Assembly: GCA_903970615.1 (NCBI GenBank)
Contig: CAJCJH010000124.1
Coordinates: 1 to 38,377, forward strand
Direction: 5' to 3'
DNA from: Rhodospirillales bacterium
GTDB lineage: Bacteria; Pseudomonadota; Gammaproteobacteria; Nevskiales; Nevskiaceae
Length of the DNA stretch: 38,377 nt
Part shown: piece after piece, positions 7,861-16,000 of the stretch
Layout of the letters: each line of letters opens with the position of its first letter
Numbering within the stretch: position 1 is the first letter of the stretch
Translations under genes and position numbers: made by a program
Notes under the pieces: model-generated
Told to the model about the DNA's origin: nothing
Databases searched by the model: none
The model's input: the letters and a program-made list of their open reading frames with translations, nothing else

Positions 7861-8154
7861 CTATCTCAGGTACCGCACGCGGACCAGCGGCGTCTTCGGC
7901 ACCGACTGGCAGCCGAGGATCCAGCGCTCGTCCAGCTCGGACTGGTCGAGCACATGGTTTTCCAGCATTTCCACTTCGCCTTCCTCCAACTTGCAGATGC
8001 AGGAGGCGCAGGCTCCGGCGCGGCAGGAGAATGGCGGCGTCAGGCCGCCGTCCTCCAGCGCTTCCAGCAGCAGCTGGCCGGGGTGGGCGCTCACCGTGTG
8101 CCAGACGCCGTCGAGCTCGGCTTCAATGGAAACGGTGCCGTTGTGATGAGCCAT
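7861..8154 (-). CDS. Stand-alone [2Fe-2S] ferredoxin, KshB C-domain-like
   Basis: This 97-aa plant-type ferredoxin has ligands C44, C49, C52 and C82 (C-x4-C-x2-C-x29-C). The sequence after the cluster (EEGEVEML, then a WILGCQ segment) closely resembles the C-terminal ferredoxin domain of KshB, the reductase of 3-ketosteroid 9α-hydroxylase, and of PaaE-type reductases. The FAD/NAD domains of those proteins are absent. It probably passes electrons to a Rieske oxygenase or cytochrome P450 acting on steroids, but no oxygenase or reductase is encoded in this window. It sits between the HSD gene and the FadD3-like ligase gene in the minus-strand operon. Confidence 0.85.
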   Translation of the reverse strand: MAHHNGTVSIEAELDGVWHTVSAHPGQLLLEALEDGGLTPPFSCRAGACASCICKLEEGEVEMLENHVLDQSELDERWILGCQSVPKTPLVRVRYLR

Positions 8155-8186
8155 GATCAGATGGTCACCCTGCTTATTTGAATAGT

Positions 8187-8206
8187 CGGCGCCATGGAAG
8201 GCGCCG
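8187..8206. repeat. Intergenic hairpin
   Basis: CGGCGCC (8187-8193) and GGCGCCG (8200-8206) form a 7-bp stem with a 6-nt loop in the 70-bp gap between the HSD gene and the ferredoxin gene. No T-run follows on the minus strand. It could attenuate or process the operon transcript; function not established. Confidence 0.35.
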
Positions 8207-8224
8207 TCTTGTTCAGGACGAACA

Positions 8225-8995
8225 TCAGTCGGCCCACATCAAATAACCGTTGTCGATGCGCAGTTCCGCGCCCTGGATGAAGCGCGACTCGTCGGAAGCC
8301 AGGAACAGCACCAGGTTGGCGATGTCCTGCGGCTCGGCGAAGCGGGCCATGATCTGCTTGGGATCGCGTTCGCGCACGGCCGGCATCTGGCCCGGCTTGA
8401 GCGTGGTGTGCAGGCCGGCCACCATGGGCGTCTTGATGCCGTCGGGATGGATGGAGTTGCAGCGGATCTTGTAGCCCTTGCCGCGGCAGTGCGCCGCGAT
8501 GCTGCGCGTCATGGCCGCCACCGCGCCCTTGGACGCGCTGTAAGCGCAGAACGAAGACACGCCGCCGATGCCGGCCATCGACGACATGTTGATGATCGAG
8601 CCGGCGCCGCGCTGCTTCATCGCCAGCAGGCCGTGCTTGCAGCCGAGGAAGTAGCCGTCCGAGTTGATCTTCTGGATCTTCTGCCACAGTTCCAGGGTGG
8701 TGTCCTCGATGGTGCCGTAGGCCAGGATCGCGGCATTGTTGACCAGGATGTCGAGGCCGCCGAAGCGTTCCTGGGTGAGCTGCATCACCCGCAGCCAGTC
8801 CTCCTCGGAACTGATGTCCTGGCGCACGAACAGGGCCTGCTCGCCGATCTCGGCGGCTACCGCGCGCCCGGCTTCCTCGTTCAGGTCGGTCAGCACCACG
8901 CGGGCGCCTTCCCGTGCCAGCAGTATGGCATCTTCCTTGCCCACGCCGCTGGCGGCGCCGGTGACGATGGCCACCTTGTCCTGCACTCTGCCCAT
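8225..8995 (-). CDS. 3β/17β-hydroxysteroid dehydrogenase-like SDR
   Basis: This 256-aa SDR strongly resembles the crystallised 3β/17β-hydroxysteroid dehydrogenase of Comamonas testosteroni. Shared features are TGAASGVGK (12-20), VRQDISSEEDW (57-67), NNA (86-88), S138/S139, Y152 and K156 (YSASK), an IHPDGIKTPM segment and FLASDESRFIQGAEL near the C-terminus. The likely reaction is NAD+-dependent oxidation of the 3β- or 17β-hydroxyl of C19 steroids to the ketone, feeding the ring-degradation pathway. GAGGAG 6 nt upstream (9007-9002) supports the start. It is the first gene of the minus-strand operon and faces the divergent control region. Confidence 0.85.
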   Translation of the reverse strand: MGRVQDKVAIVTGAASGVGKEDAILLAREGARVVLTDLNEEAGRAVAAEIGEQALFVRQDISSEEDWLRVMQLTQERFGGLDILVNNAAILAYGTIEDTTLELWQKIQKINSDGYFLGCKHGLLAMKQRGAGSIINMSSMAGIGGVSSFCAYSASKGAVAAMTRSIAAHCRGKGYKIRCNSIHPDGIKTPMVAGLHTTLKPGQMPAVRERDPKQIMARFAEPQDIANLVLFLASDESRFIQGAELRIDNGYLMWAD

Positions 8996-9283
8996 GCTCT
9001 GCTCCTCGGTGGAATGGCTCTTTGTGGATTGGCTTGCACAGCCGGTGTCGATGCGCCGCCAACGCCTGGCCGGCCGATCGGGGCCGAACGATTCACCGGG
9101 GCCGGAAATGCGACAAGGCGCAGTGCGCGAGTATCTACCGGACCATTATTTCCATCCGCCTGGGCGATTCATCATCCGATGGGACTAGCCGTGCGCGGCG
9201 GGGTCTCGTCTTATCGGGTGAAGCCGCGCCCCCTGCCGGCTCTCGATAATTGAGCCCATACCAACACATCCGGCGGACACCCC
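8996..9283. promoter_or_regulatory. Divergent intergenic control region
   Basis: These 288 bp separate the minus-strand steroid operon from hsaC and the plus-strand operon, so promoters for both should lie here. A GATAAT hexamer at 9245-9250 is a possible plus-strand -10 without a good -35. CATC-C-GATG near 9173-9181 is a minor dyad. I found no clear 14-bp KstR/KstR2-type palindrome by eye and no open frame that resembles a protein. The regulator gene is not in the window. Confidence 0.6.
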
Positions 9284-10180
9284 ATGGTGAAGATCGACGC
9301 GCTGGCTTACGTCGTGGCGGAAAGCACCGACGTTGCCAAGTGGAAGCAGTTCGGCGAGGAGGTGCTCGGCGTCGCCACCACGGAGGCGCCGGATGGCGGC
9401 CTGTACCTGAAAATGGACGAGCGCAAGTATCGCATCGCCATCGTCAAGGGCGAACAGGACCGCTACTTCGCGTCCGGCTGGGAAGTGGCCAGCCCCGTTG
9501 CCTTCAAGGCGGCCATTGCCGCGCTGGAGCAGGCCGGGGTCAAGGTCAGCCCCGGCACCCCGCAGCAGAGCAAGGCGCGCTGCGTGCAGGAACTGGCTTC
9601 CTTCACCGATCCCTCCGGCAACCTGCACGAACTGTCCTGGGGCTTCACCACCGACTTCGCGCGCTTCATTTCGCCGGTCGGCGTGGAAGGCTTCGTCACC
9701 GGCGAACACGGCGTGGGCCACACGGTGCTGCCGGCGGTGGAGTTCGACGCCACCTGGACCCTGTTCCGCGACGTGCTGGGCTTCAACCTGTCCGACATCT
9801 TCCGCCACAAGTTCACGCCGGACCCGAACGAGCCGGTCAAGCGCATCTACTTCACCCATTGCGCCAACCCGCGCCATCACAGCCTGGCCCTGTTCGAGAT
9901 GGCCATGCCCAGCGGCTGCGTGCACATCATGATCGAGGTGCCGAGCATGGACGAGGTCGGCCGCGCCTACGACCGCATGCTTAAAGCAGGCGTCAAGCTG
10001 ATGGCTACGCTGGGCCGTCACGTCAACGACCGCATGACTTCGTTCTACATGAACACCCCGTCGAACTTCGCCCTGGAATACGGCTACGGCGGCCTGATGG
10101 TGGACTGGGAGCAGCACCAGGCTTTCGAGTCCACGGCGGTGAGCCTGTGGGGCCACGACTTCACAGTCGGCTTCAAGTGA
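9284..10180 (+). CDS. hsaC: HsaC/TesB-type extradiol dioxygenase
   Basis: This 298-aa two-domain vicinal-oxygen-chelate enzyme performs meta-cleavage of the catecholic 9,10-seco-steroid 3,4-DHSA, the step done by HsaC in actinobacteria and TesB in Comamonas. The Fe(II) ligands are H146, H214 and E265. The second-sphere residues H199, H246 and Y255 match the BphC/HsaC active site. The ending ESTAVSLWGHDFTVG is nearly the HsaC signature. It heads the plus-strand operon next to ipdA, linking A/B-ring cleavage with C/D-ring degradation. The Shine-Dalgarno is weak (GGCGGA). Codon use is strongly G/C-ending (Asp 14 GAC to 2 GAT by hand count), like the genes to its left and unlike most genes to its right. 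Confidence 0.92.
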   Translation: MVKIDALAYVVAESTDVAKWKQFGEEVLGVATTEAPDGGLYLKMDERKYRIAIVKGEQDRYFASGWEVASPVAFKAAIAALEQAGVKVSPGTPQQSKARCVQELASFTDPSGNLHELSWGFTTDFARFISPVGVEGFVTGEHGVGHTVLPAVEFDATWTLFRDVLGFNLSDIFRHKFTPDPNEPVKRIYFTHCANPRHHSLALFEMAMPSGCVHIMIEVPSMDEVGRAYDRMLKAGVKLMATLGRHVNDRMTSFYMNTPSNFALEYGYGGLMVDWEQHQAFESTAVSLWGHDFTVGFK

Positions 10181-10193
10181 TGGCGCCCCTCTG

Positions 10194-11075
10194 ATGGCGC
10201 TCGACAAGGAACTGACGGCCGCGGCGGCGATCGCGCAGCTGCGCTCCGGCATGACGCTCGGCATCGGCGGCTGGGGTCCGCGGCGCAAGCCGATGGCCCT
10301 GGTCCGCGAGATCCTGCGATCGCCGTTGAAAGACTTGACCGTAGTCAGCTACGGTGGCCCCGATGTCGGCATGCTGTGCGCCGCCGGCAAGATCAAAAAA
10401 CTGGTGTTCGCCTTCGTGACGATGGATGCGATTCCGCTCGAACCTTACTATCGCAAGGCGCGTGAAAGCGGTGCGATCGAAATCGAGGAATATGACGAGG
10501 GCATGTTCCAGTGGGGTCTGCGCGCAGCCGGCATGGGTATGTCGTTCCTGCCGATAAAGGTCGGGCTGGGCACCGATGTGCTGGCGAAGAATCCGCGGCT
10601 GAAAACCGTGCAGTCGCCTTACGCGGAGGGTGAAGTGTATGTGGCAATGCCGGCCTTGAGGCTCGATGCCGCGTTATTGCACGTCAACGAAGCAGACCGG
10701 CTCGGCAATACCCTGATCCGCGGTGCGGATCACTTCTTCGATCACCTTTATGCGCGCGCTGCCGATGCCTGCTACGTCAGCACGGAACAGTTGCGCGAAC
10801 AGTTGACGCTGTCGCCGGAAACCGCGCAGCAGAACCGCTTCGAGCGCTATCTGGTGAAGGCGGTGGTGCATGCGCCCTGCGGCGCGCATCCGACTTATCT
10901 CGGCCCCGATTACGGCTGGGATATGGAGCATCTGAAACGCTACAACGCGAGTGCCGGCGAAGAAGGCGGCTGGCAGAAATACCGCGATGAATTCGTCGCG
11001 GTTGACGAAGACAGCTATCTGGCGAAAGTCGGCGGCGCCGAGCGCATCGGCCGGCTCAAGCTACCGGTATTTTGA
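10194..11075 (+). CDS. ipdA: IpdA, COCHEA-CoA hydrolase α subunit
   Basis: This 293-aa protein has the class I CoA-transferase α-subunit fold: GMTLGIGGWGPRRKP (19-33), VVSYGGPDVGML, and E102 in a DEGMF segment that probably matches the catalytic Glu described for IpdA. With IpdB it forms a heterotetramer that, in Mycobacterium and Rhodococcus, hydrolytically opens the last carbocyclic ring of COCHEA-CoA rather than transferring CoA. It starts 13 nt after hsaC and ends 1 nt before ipdB. The first ~45 codons use almost only G/C-ending codons, while later codons use many GAT, AAA, TTG and GAA (Asp 4 GAC to 10 GAT after codon 50), so the gene may be mosaic. Confidence 0.9.
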   Translation: MALDKELTAAAAIAQLRSGMTLGIGGWGPRRKPMALVREILRSPLKDLTVVSYGGPDVGMLCAAGKIKKLVFAFVTMDAIPLEPYYRKARESGAIEIEEYDEGMFQWGLRAAGMGMSFLPIKVGLGTDVLAKNPRLKTVQSPYAEGEVYVAMPALRLDAALLHVNEADRLGNTLIRGADHFFDHLYARAADACYVSTEQLREQLTLSPETAQQNRFERYLVKAVVHAPCGAHPTYLGPDYGWDMEHLKRYNASAGEEGGWQKYRDEFVAVDEDSYLAKVGGAERIGRLKLPVF

Positions 11076-11076
11076 G

Positions 11077-11892
11077 ATGAGCGAAATCACTCTGGCCGAG
11101 TTGATGATCGTCGCTGCCAGCGAAGTCTGGCGCGACAACGGCGAAGTGCTGGCGTCCGGTATCGGCGTCATTCCGCGGCTGGGCGCGAGCCTCGCCAAAC
11201 TCACGCATTCGCCGGAATTGTTGATGACCGACAGTGAGGCCTATCTGGTCGCCGAGCCGGTGCCGATCGGGCCGCGCGCAAACTATCTGCCGAAGTACGA
11301 AGGCTATCTGCCGTTCGACCGCGTTTTCGATTGCGTCTGGGGCGGCCAGCGTCACGTCATGATCGGGCCGACGCAGATCGATCGCTGGGGTCAGACCAAT
11401 CTTTCTGTAGTCGGCGATTACGCCAGGCCGAAGTCGGCGATTCTCGGCGTGCGCGGCCTGCCCGGCAACAGCCTGTGCCATATCAATTCGATGATCGTGC
11501 CGAATCACGGACCGCGCGTATTCGTCGCCGGCGAAGTCGATATGGTTTCCGGCGTGGGTTATAACCCGGCGCGGTTCAGCGCCGGCATGCGCACCGATAC
11601 GATCGACCTGCGCCGCATCATCACCGATCTCTGCGTGCTCGATTTTGAAGGGCCGGACAAATGGAATGGCGCGGCGATTCGCGTGCGTTCGCTGCATCCC
11701 GGCGTCAGCTTCGAGCAGGTCCAGGCGGCGACCGCGTTCCCGCTGCGGCAAGCGCCCGGGCTGGCTGAAACTCCGATGCCCACCGCTGCGCAGCTGGCGA
11801 TCATCGCCAGGCTCGATCCGCACAATCTGCGCGCCGCGCAACTGAAGAATAATCCGCCGGCATTGCGGCTCGCATCCGGCATCGCCGCCTGA
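11077..11892 (+). CDS. ipdB: IpdB, COCHEA-CoA hydrolase β subunit
   Basis: This 271-aa partner of IpdA belongs to the CoA-transferase β-subunit family. Features include an early LASGIGVIPRLGASLA segment, a VWGGQRHVMIGPTQIDRWGQTN stretch and LPGNSLCHIN. Together with IpdA it would cleave the C-ring-derived cyclohexenone acyl-CoA. The ATG at 11077 is chosen over an upstream in-frame start (10951) that would overlap ipdA by 125 bp; TTTTGAG ATG places it one base after the ipdA stop, as expected for obligate subunits translated in equal amounts. The next gene follows after 4 nt. Confidence 0.88.
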   Translation: MSEITLAELMIVAASEVWRDNGEVLASGIGVIPRLGASLAKLTHSPELLMTDSEAYLVAEPVPIGPRANYLPKYEGYLPFDRVFDCVWGGQRHVMIGPTQIDRWGQTNLSVVGDYARPKSAILGVRGLPGNSLCHINSMIVPNHGPRVFVAGEVDMVSGVGYNPARFSAGMRTDTIDLRRIITDLCVLDFEGPDKWNGAAIRVRSLHPGVSFEQVQAATAFPLRQAPGLAETPMPTAAQLAIIARLDPHNLRAAQLKNNPPALRLASGIAA

Positions 11893-11896
11893 AGCC

Positions 11897-12793
11897 ATGA
11901 ACGACATCGTTCCGCCGAAGCAGGTCAAGGTCGAATACGAAACCGACACGCCGGTGCTGTATCGCGTGGAGGACGCAACGGCCTGGATCACGATGAACCG
12001 GCCGGCTTTCAACAACGCGCAGAATTCTCAGATGACCTACGCGCTGGATGCCGCGTTCCGGCGCGCGGTGGACGACGATGCGGTGAAAGTGATCGTGCTG
12101 GCCGGCAGCGGCAAGCATTTCTCCGCCGGCCACGATATCGGCACGCCGGGCCGCGATCTGCACAAATCGTTCGATCGCACGCATCTGCTGCCGGATCACA
12201 CCAACAAGCCGGGCGCGGAACTGCTGTACACGCGCGAGCAGGAAGTCTATCTCGGTATGTGCCGGCGCTGGCGCGACATCAGCAAGCCGACCATTGCGAT
12301 GGTGCAAGGGGCCTGCATCGCCGGCGGTTTGATGCTGGCTTGGGTCTGCGATTTTATCGTCGCCAGCGACGATGCGTTTTTCCAGGACCCGGTGCAGATG
12401 ATGGGCATTCCGGGTGTCGAGTATTTCGCGCATGCCTTTGAATTGCCGCCGCGCATCGCCAAGGAATTCATTCTGCTCGGCGAGCGCATGCCGGTCGCGC
12501 GTGCTCACCAACTGGGCATGGTCAATCGCGTGGTGGTGCGCGCTGAACTCGAAGCCGAGGTGAAGAAAATCGCCGCGAATCTAACGGCCAAGGGCAGGCT
12601 CGGTTTATGGCTGACCAAGCAGGCGGTGAATCATGTCGAAGAACTGCGCGGCAAGCGCAGCGCGATGGATGCCGTGTTTCACATGCACCATTTCGCGCAC
12701 GCTCAAAGCGACTTGACGCAAGGCAATAGTCTCGGCGGCATGGATGCAAAATCGATGGCTGCCGCCAATAAAAAGCGTGCCGGCGAAGCCTGA
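11897..12793 (+). CDS. Enoyl-CoA hydratase/isomerase family protein
   Basis: This 298-aa crotonase has the oxyanion-hole signatures GSGKHFSAGHDIG (71-83) and GACIAGGLMLAWVCD (138-152). It carries an insertion after the first motif (residues ~85-115, with a RTHLLPDH segment), making it longer than standard 250-260 aa crotonases. Residues aligned with the usual catalytic glutamates fall in the QDPVQMMGIPG stretch, where the first Glu position is Asp or Gln, so water addition may not be its reaction. It lies between ipdB and ipdC, 4 nt after ipdB and 2 nt before ipdC, hence a HIP-pathway role is likely. It is distinct from the EchA20 homologue at 13890. Confidence 0.8.
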   Translation: MNDIVPPKQVKVEYETDTPVLYRVEDATAWITMNRPAFNNAQNSQMTYALDAAFRRAVDDDAVKVIVLAGSGKHFSAGHDIGTPGRDLHKSFDRTHLLPDHTNKPGAELLYTREQEVYLGMCRRWRDISKPTIAMVQGACIAGGLMLAWVCDFIVASDDAFFQDPVQMMGIPGVEYFAHAFELPPRIAKEFILLGERMPVARAHQLGMVNRVVVRAELEAEVKKIAANLTAKGRLGLWLTKQAVNHVEELRGKRSAMDAVFHMHHFAHAQSDLTQGNSLGGMDAKSMAAANKKRAGEA

Positions 12794-12795
12794 AA

Positions 12796-13893
12796 ATGAG
12801 CCGTTTGCAGACAGCGCTGACTGCGCAGCTCGGCTGCCGGCATCCGATCGTGCAGACGGCGATGGGCTGGGTCGCCGATGCGAAATTGGTCAGCGCAACC
12901 AGCAACGCCGGCGGCTTCGGTTTTCTGGCGGCGGCAGTGATGTCAACCGCAACGCTGGAAGCCGAGATCGGAAAAATACGCGCATCGACGGATACACCGT
13001 TCGGTGTGAATTTCCACATGTTCCAGCCGAACGCGGCGGAGGTGATCGACTGCGTGATCGCGCATCGTGATCGTATCCGCGCCGTCAGCTACGGCCGTGG
13101 ACCGGATGCGAAAACCATCCGGCGCTTCAAGGATGCCGGCGTTCTCTGCATGCCGACGGTCGGCGCGCTGAAGCACGCTCGGAAAGCGGTCGAACTCGGT
13201 GCGGACATCATCACCGTGCAAGGCGCCGAAGGCGGTGGCCACACCGGCAGCGTGCCGACCACGCTATTGCTGCCGCAGGTGCTCGACGCGGTGAAAGTGC
13301 CGGTGGTCGCTGCCGGCGGCTTCCATTCCGGCCGCGGACTCGCCGCTGCGCTGGCCTTCGGTGCCGCAGGGATCGCAATGGGTACGCGCTTTCTGATGAC
13401 CGCCGAATCGCCGGTGCCGCGTGCCACCTTGCAGCGCTATCTCGACGTCAAGGAGCCTGCGTCGATTCGTGCATCGACCGCGCTCGATGGTCTGCCGCAA
13501 CGGATGATCGATAACGCCTTCCTGCTCAAGCTGGAACGCGGCGGCCTGCTATCGCGCTTGCAGGTCGCGCTGCACAGCGCTTGGCTCTGGCGGCGGCAGA
13601 CGGGCATGTCGATCGGCCACATGGCGCAAACATTTTTCAGCGCGCTGAGGCAGGGCGACTCGGCTATTCAGACGATGATGGCGGCGAATGCCCCGGTCAT
13701 CATTCAGCGTGCGATGGTCGATGGCCTGCCGGACGAAGGCGTGCTGCCGAGCGGACAGGTGGCAGCGCTGCTCGATTCGCTGCCGAGTGTCGCTGAGTTG
13801 ATTGCCGCGATCATCGCCGAAGCGGAAATGTGCCTGTTGCAATTGCCATCCATGACGATCGCTCCATCCAAGTTATTCTCGAAAATCGCATGA
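12796..13893 (+). CDS. ipdC: IpdC-like flavin-dependent oxidoreductase
   Basis: This 365-aa protein belongs to the nitronate monooxygenase/NPD family of FMN TIM barrels. FMN-binding motifs are QGAEGGGHTG (142-151), AAGGFHSGRG (172-181) and GAAGIAMGTRF (189-199). IpdC of actinobacteria is needed in HIP catabolism and is proposed to install a hydroxyl or double bond on the 5-OH-HIC-CoA ring system. Its place directly after ipdAB, as in Mycobacterium (Rv3551-Rv3553), supports the name. The stop overlaps the next start as ATGA (13890-13893). The C-terminal third (after ~205) is the family-specific extension that packs against the barrel. Confidence 0.85.
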   Translation: MSRLQTALTAQLGCRHPIVQTAMGWVADAKLVSATSNAGGFGFLAAAVMSTATLEAEIGKIRASTDTPFGVNFHMFQPNAAEVIDCVIAHRDRIRAVSYGRGPDAKTIRRFKDAGVLCMPTVGALKHARKAVELGADIITVQGAEGGGHTGSVPTTLLLPQVLDAVKVPVVAAGGFHSGRGLAAALAFGAAGIAMGTRFLMTAESPVPRATLQRYLDVKEPASIRASTALDGLPQRMIDNAFLLKLERGGLLSRLQVALHSAWLWRRQTGMSIGHMAQTFFSALRQGDSAIQTMMAANAPVIIQRAMVDGLPDEGVLPSGQVAALLDSLPSVAELIAAIIAEAEMCLLQLPSMTIAPSKLFSKIA

Positions 13894-14669
13894 GCCTGCC
13901 GTTCAAGACGACGATCGACGAAGGTATCGCCGAACTGGTGATCGATCGCCCGCCAGTGAATGCGCTCAACGATGCCGGCTGGCATGCGCTGGCCGATGAA
14001 ATCGCGCGGCTGGGTTATTTGCCGGCGGTGCGGGTGATCGTCCTGCGCGCCGAAGGCCGCGGGTTTTGCGCCGGTGTGGATATCAAGGAACTTGATGCGC
14101 AGCCGGAAAAGATCATCTCCGTTAACGCCGGCAACTATCGCAGTTTTGAAGCGGTACACCGCAATCCGCTGCCAGTGATCGTCGCGGTTCACGGCTTCGT
14201 GCTCGGCGGCGGCATCGGTCTGGCGGGTGCGGCGGATATTGTTATTGCGGCGGACGATGCCACGTTTGGAGTGCCTGAAGTCGATCGCGGCGCGATGGGT
14301 GGCGGCGCACATTTGCAGCGTCTGTTTCCGGTGCAGAAAGTACGCATGATGTATTTCACCGGCGAGCCGATCACGGCGGCCGAGGCGCATCGTCTCGGCG
14401 CGGTCGAAGCGATGGTGCCGCGCAACCAGCTGCGCGATACCGCGATGACGATTGCGAAAAAGATCGCGTCCAAGAGCAGTCCGATGATCCGGCTCGCCAA
14501 GGAGTCCCTCAACGGCATTGAGGATGGCAATCTCGAAGCCAAATATCGCTGGGAACAAGGCTTCACTTTGCAGGCCTATTCGACTAAAGATTCGGCCGAG
14601 ACGAGGCGCGCTTTCGTCGAAAAACGCGAAGCGGATTTTGCGTCGGCAAAAAAGGCAGCGGGATCGTGA
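13890..14669 (+). CDS. echA20: EchA20-like D-ring hydrolase (crotonase)
   Basis: This 259-aa crotonase closely matches EchA20: VILRAEGRGF-AGVDIKE in the first oxyanion motif, GFVLGGGIGL in the second, FGVPEVDRGAMGGGAHL around the catalytic Glu positions, and a C-terminal YRWEQGF. EchA20 hydrolytically opens the five-membered D ring of the HIEC-CoA intermediate. The start at 13890 overlaps the ipdC stop; an upstream in-frame ATG (13830) would extend 20 residues into ipdC. Position between ipdC and the FadE31-like gene fits a coherent HIP operon. Confidence 0.88.
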   Translation: MSLPFKTTIDEGIAELVIDRPPVNALNDAGWHALADEIARLGYLPAVRVIVLRAEGRGFCAGVDIKELDAQPEKIISVNAGNYRSFEAVHRNPLPVIVAVHGFVLGGGIGLAGAADIVIAADDATFGVPEVDRGAMGGGAHLQRLFPVQKVRMMYFTGEPITAAEAHRLGAVEAMVPRNQLRDTAMTIAKKIASKSSPMIRLAKESLNGIEDGNLEAKYRWEQGFTLQAYSTKDSAETRRAFVEKREADFASAKKAAGS

Positions 14670-14730
14670 TCGGCTTGTTGCTCAGCGCATCGATGAGATC
14701 AATCGCGCAAGGTCTTTGGGATGCCTGCGC

Positions 14731-15906
14731 ATGAGGCTGGAATACACCGGGCCGCAGAAGCGCTTCAGGCTGGAGGTGCGCGAGTGGCTCGCAGCGCATG
14801 TGCCGAAGGCGACGCTGCCGAGCTTCGACACCGAGGTGGGCTTTGCCGAACATCGCGCCTGGGAAGCGAGTCTGGCGCAAGGCCGCTTCAGTGCGGTGAC
14901 ATGGCCGGAAGCGTTCGGTGGCCGCGGCTGCGGACTCATCGAATGGCTGATTTTTGAAGAGGAATACTGGCGCTCATCGGCGCCGCTGAGAGTCAATCAG
15001 AACGGCATTTTCCTGCTCGCGCCAACCTTGATGGAATTCGGCACCGAAGCGCAAAAGCAGCGCTTTCTGCCGAAGATGGCGACCGGCGAGGAAATCTGGG
15101 CGCAGGGCTGGAGCGAGCCGGGTGCGGGTTCCGACATGGCGGCGATCCGCTGCACTGCACAGCGCGATGGCGATCACTATGTCATCAATGGCCAGAAAAC
15201 CTGGAGCACCCGCGCGGTCTGGGCTGACTGGCTTTTCGGCCTGTTCCGCAGCGAGCCCGGCTCGCAGCGTCATCATGGCCTGACCTTCGTATTGCTGCCG
15301 TTGAAGCTGCCGGGCATCACCATCCGGCCGATCAAACAGCTCAACGGGCTGGCCGGTTTCGCCGAGATTTTTTTCGACAACGTGCGCGTGCCGGTGGAGA
15401 ACCGGCTTGGCGACGAAGGCGCGGGCTGGAACATTGCGATGGCCACCGCCGGCTTCGAGCGCGGCCTGATGCTGCGTTCGCCGGGCCGTTTCCAGCAGAC
15501 GGCGAAATTGCTGGTGAAGCTGTATCAGCAGAACCGCGAACGCGCCGATGCGGACCCCGCGATCCGCGATGCGGTGATGCGCAGCTGGATGGGCGCGGAA
15601 GCCTATACGCTGGCGACTTACCGCACCGCCTGCCGGCTCAACAAGGGCGCCAAGATCGGCGCCGAGGCCAGCACCAACAAGATTTTCTGGTCCGAACTCG
15701 ACCTGCTGATGCACGAAACCGCGATGCAGATTCTCGGCCCGCAAGGCGAGTTGATGGCGCGCTCGCCGGAGCCGGCCGATCCCGGCAATGGCTATAGCTG
15801 GCTCGATGGGTTCCTGTTCTCGCAAGCCGGGCCGATCTATGCCGGCACCAACGAGATTCAACGCAACATCATCGCCGAACGAATGCTGGGACTGCCGCGT
15901 GCCTGA
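14731..15906 (+). CDS. fadE31: FadE31-like acyl-CoA dehydrogenase
   Basis: This 391-aa FAD-dependent acyl-CoA dehydrogenase introduces an α,β double bond into a ring-opened steroid acyl-CoA. Motifs include WAQGWSEPGAGSDMA and the C-terminal IYAGTNEIQRNIIAERMLGLPR. The residue before GTNEIQ that supplies the catalytic Glu in MCAD-type enzymes (YEGT) is Ala here, as in FadE31, so the base must come from elsewhere. The ERGLMLRSPGRF stretch also matches FadE31. Known FadE31 forms heteromers with the short FadE32/FadE33, and such a short partner follows at 16001. Start chosen at ATG 14731 because the longer frame would overlap echA20. The 61 bp upstream hold no clear signal. Confidence 0.82.
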   Translation: MRLEYTGPQKRFRLEVREWLAAHVPKATLPSFDTEVGFAEHRAWEASLAQGRFSAVTWPEAFGGRGCGLIEWLIFEEEYWRSSAPLRVNQNGIFLLAPTLMEFGTEAQKQRFLPKMATGEEIWAQGWSEPGAGSDMAAIRCTAQRDGDHYVINGQKTWSTRAVWADWLFGLFRSEPGSQRHHGLTFVLLPLKLPGITIRPIKQLNGLAGFAEIFFDNVRVPVENRLGDEGAGWNIAMATAGFERGLMLRSPGRFQQTAKLLVKLYQQNRERADADPAIRDAVMRSWMGAEAYTLATYRTACRLNKGAKIGAEASTNKIFWSELDLLMHETAMQILGPQGELMARSPEPADPGNGYSWLDGFLFSQAGPIYAGTNEIQRNIIAERMLGLPRA

Positions 15907-16000
15907 CATGAACATCCTGCGAAATTTATCGATGTTGCCGCGCGGAGAATTCTGTTCGCGCCGCGCCGGGCAGGTTCCCGGTTCATTGCGAGCCTGAGCG

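Noticed and set aside
6536-8146. 536-codon plus-strand frame opposite the FadD3-like ligase and ferredoxin genes
   Set aside because: It runs antisense over two genes with intact catalytic motifs; composition is His/Gln/Arg-rich and not protein-like.
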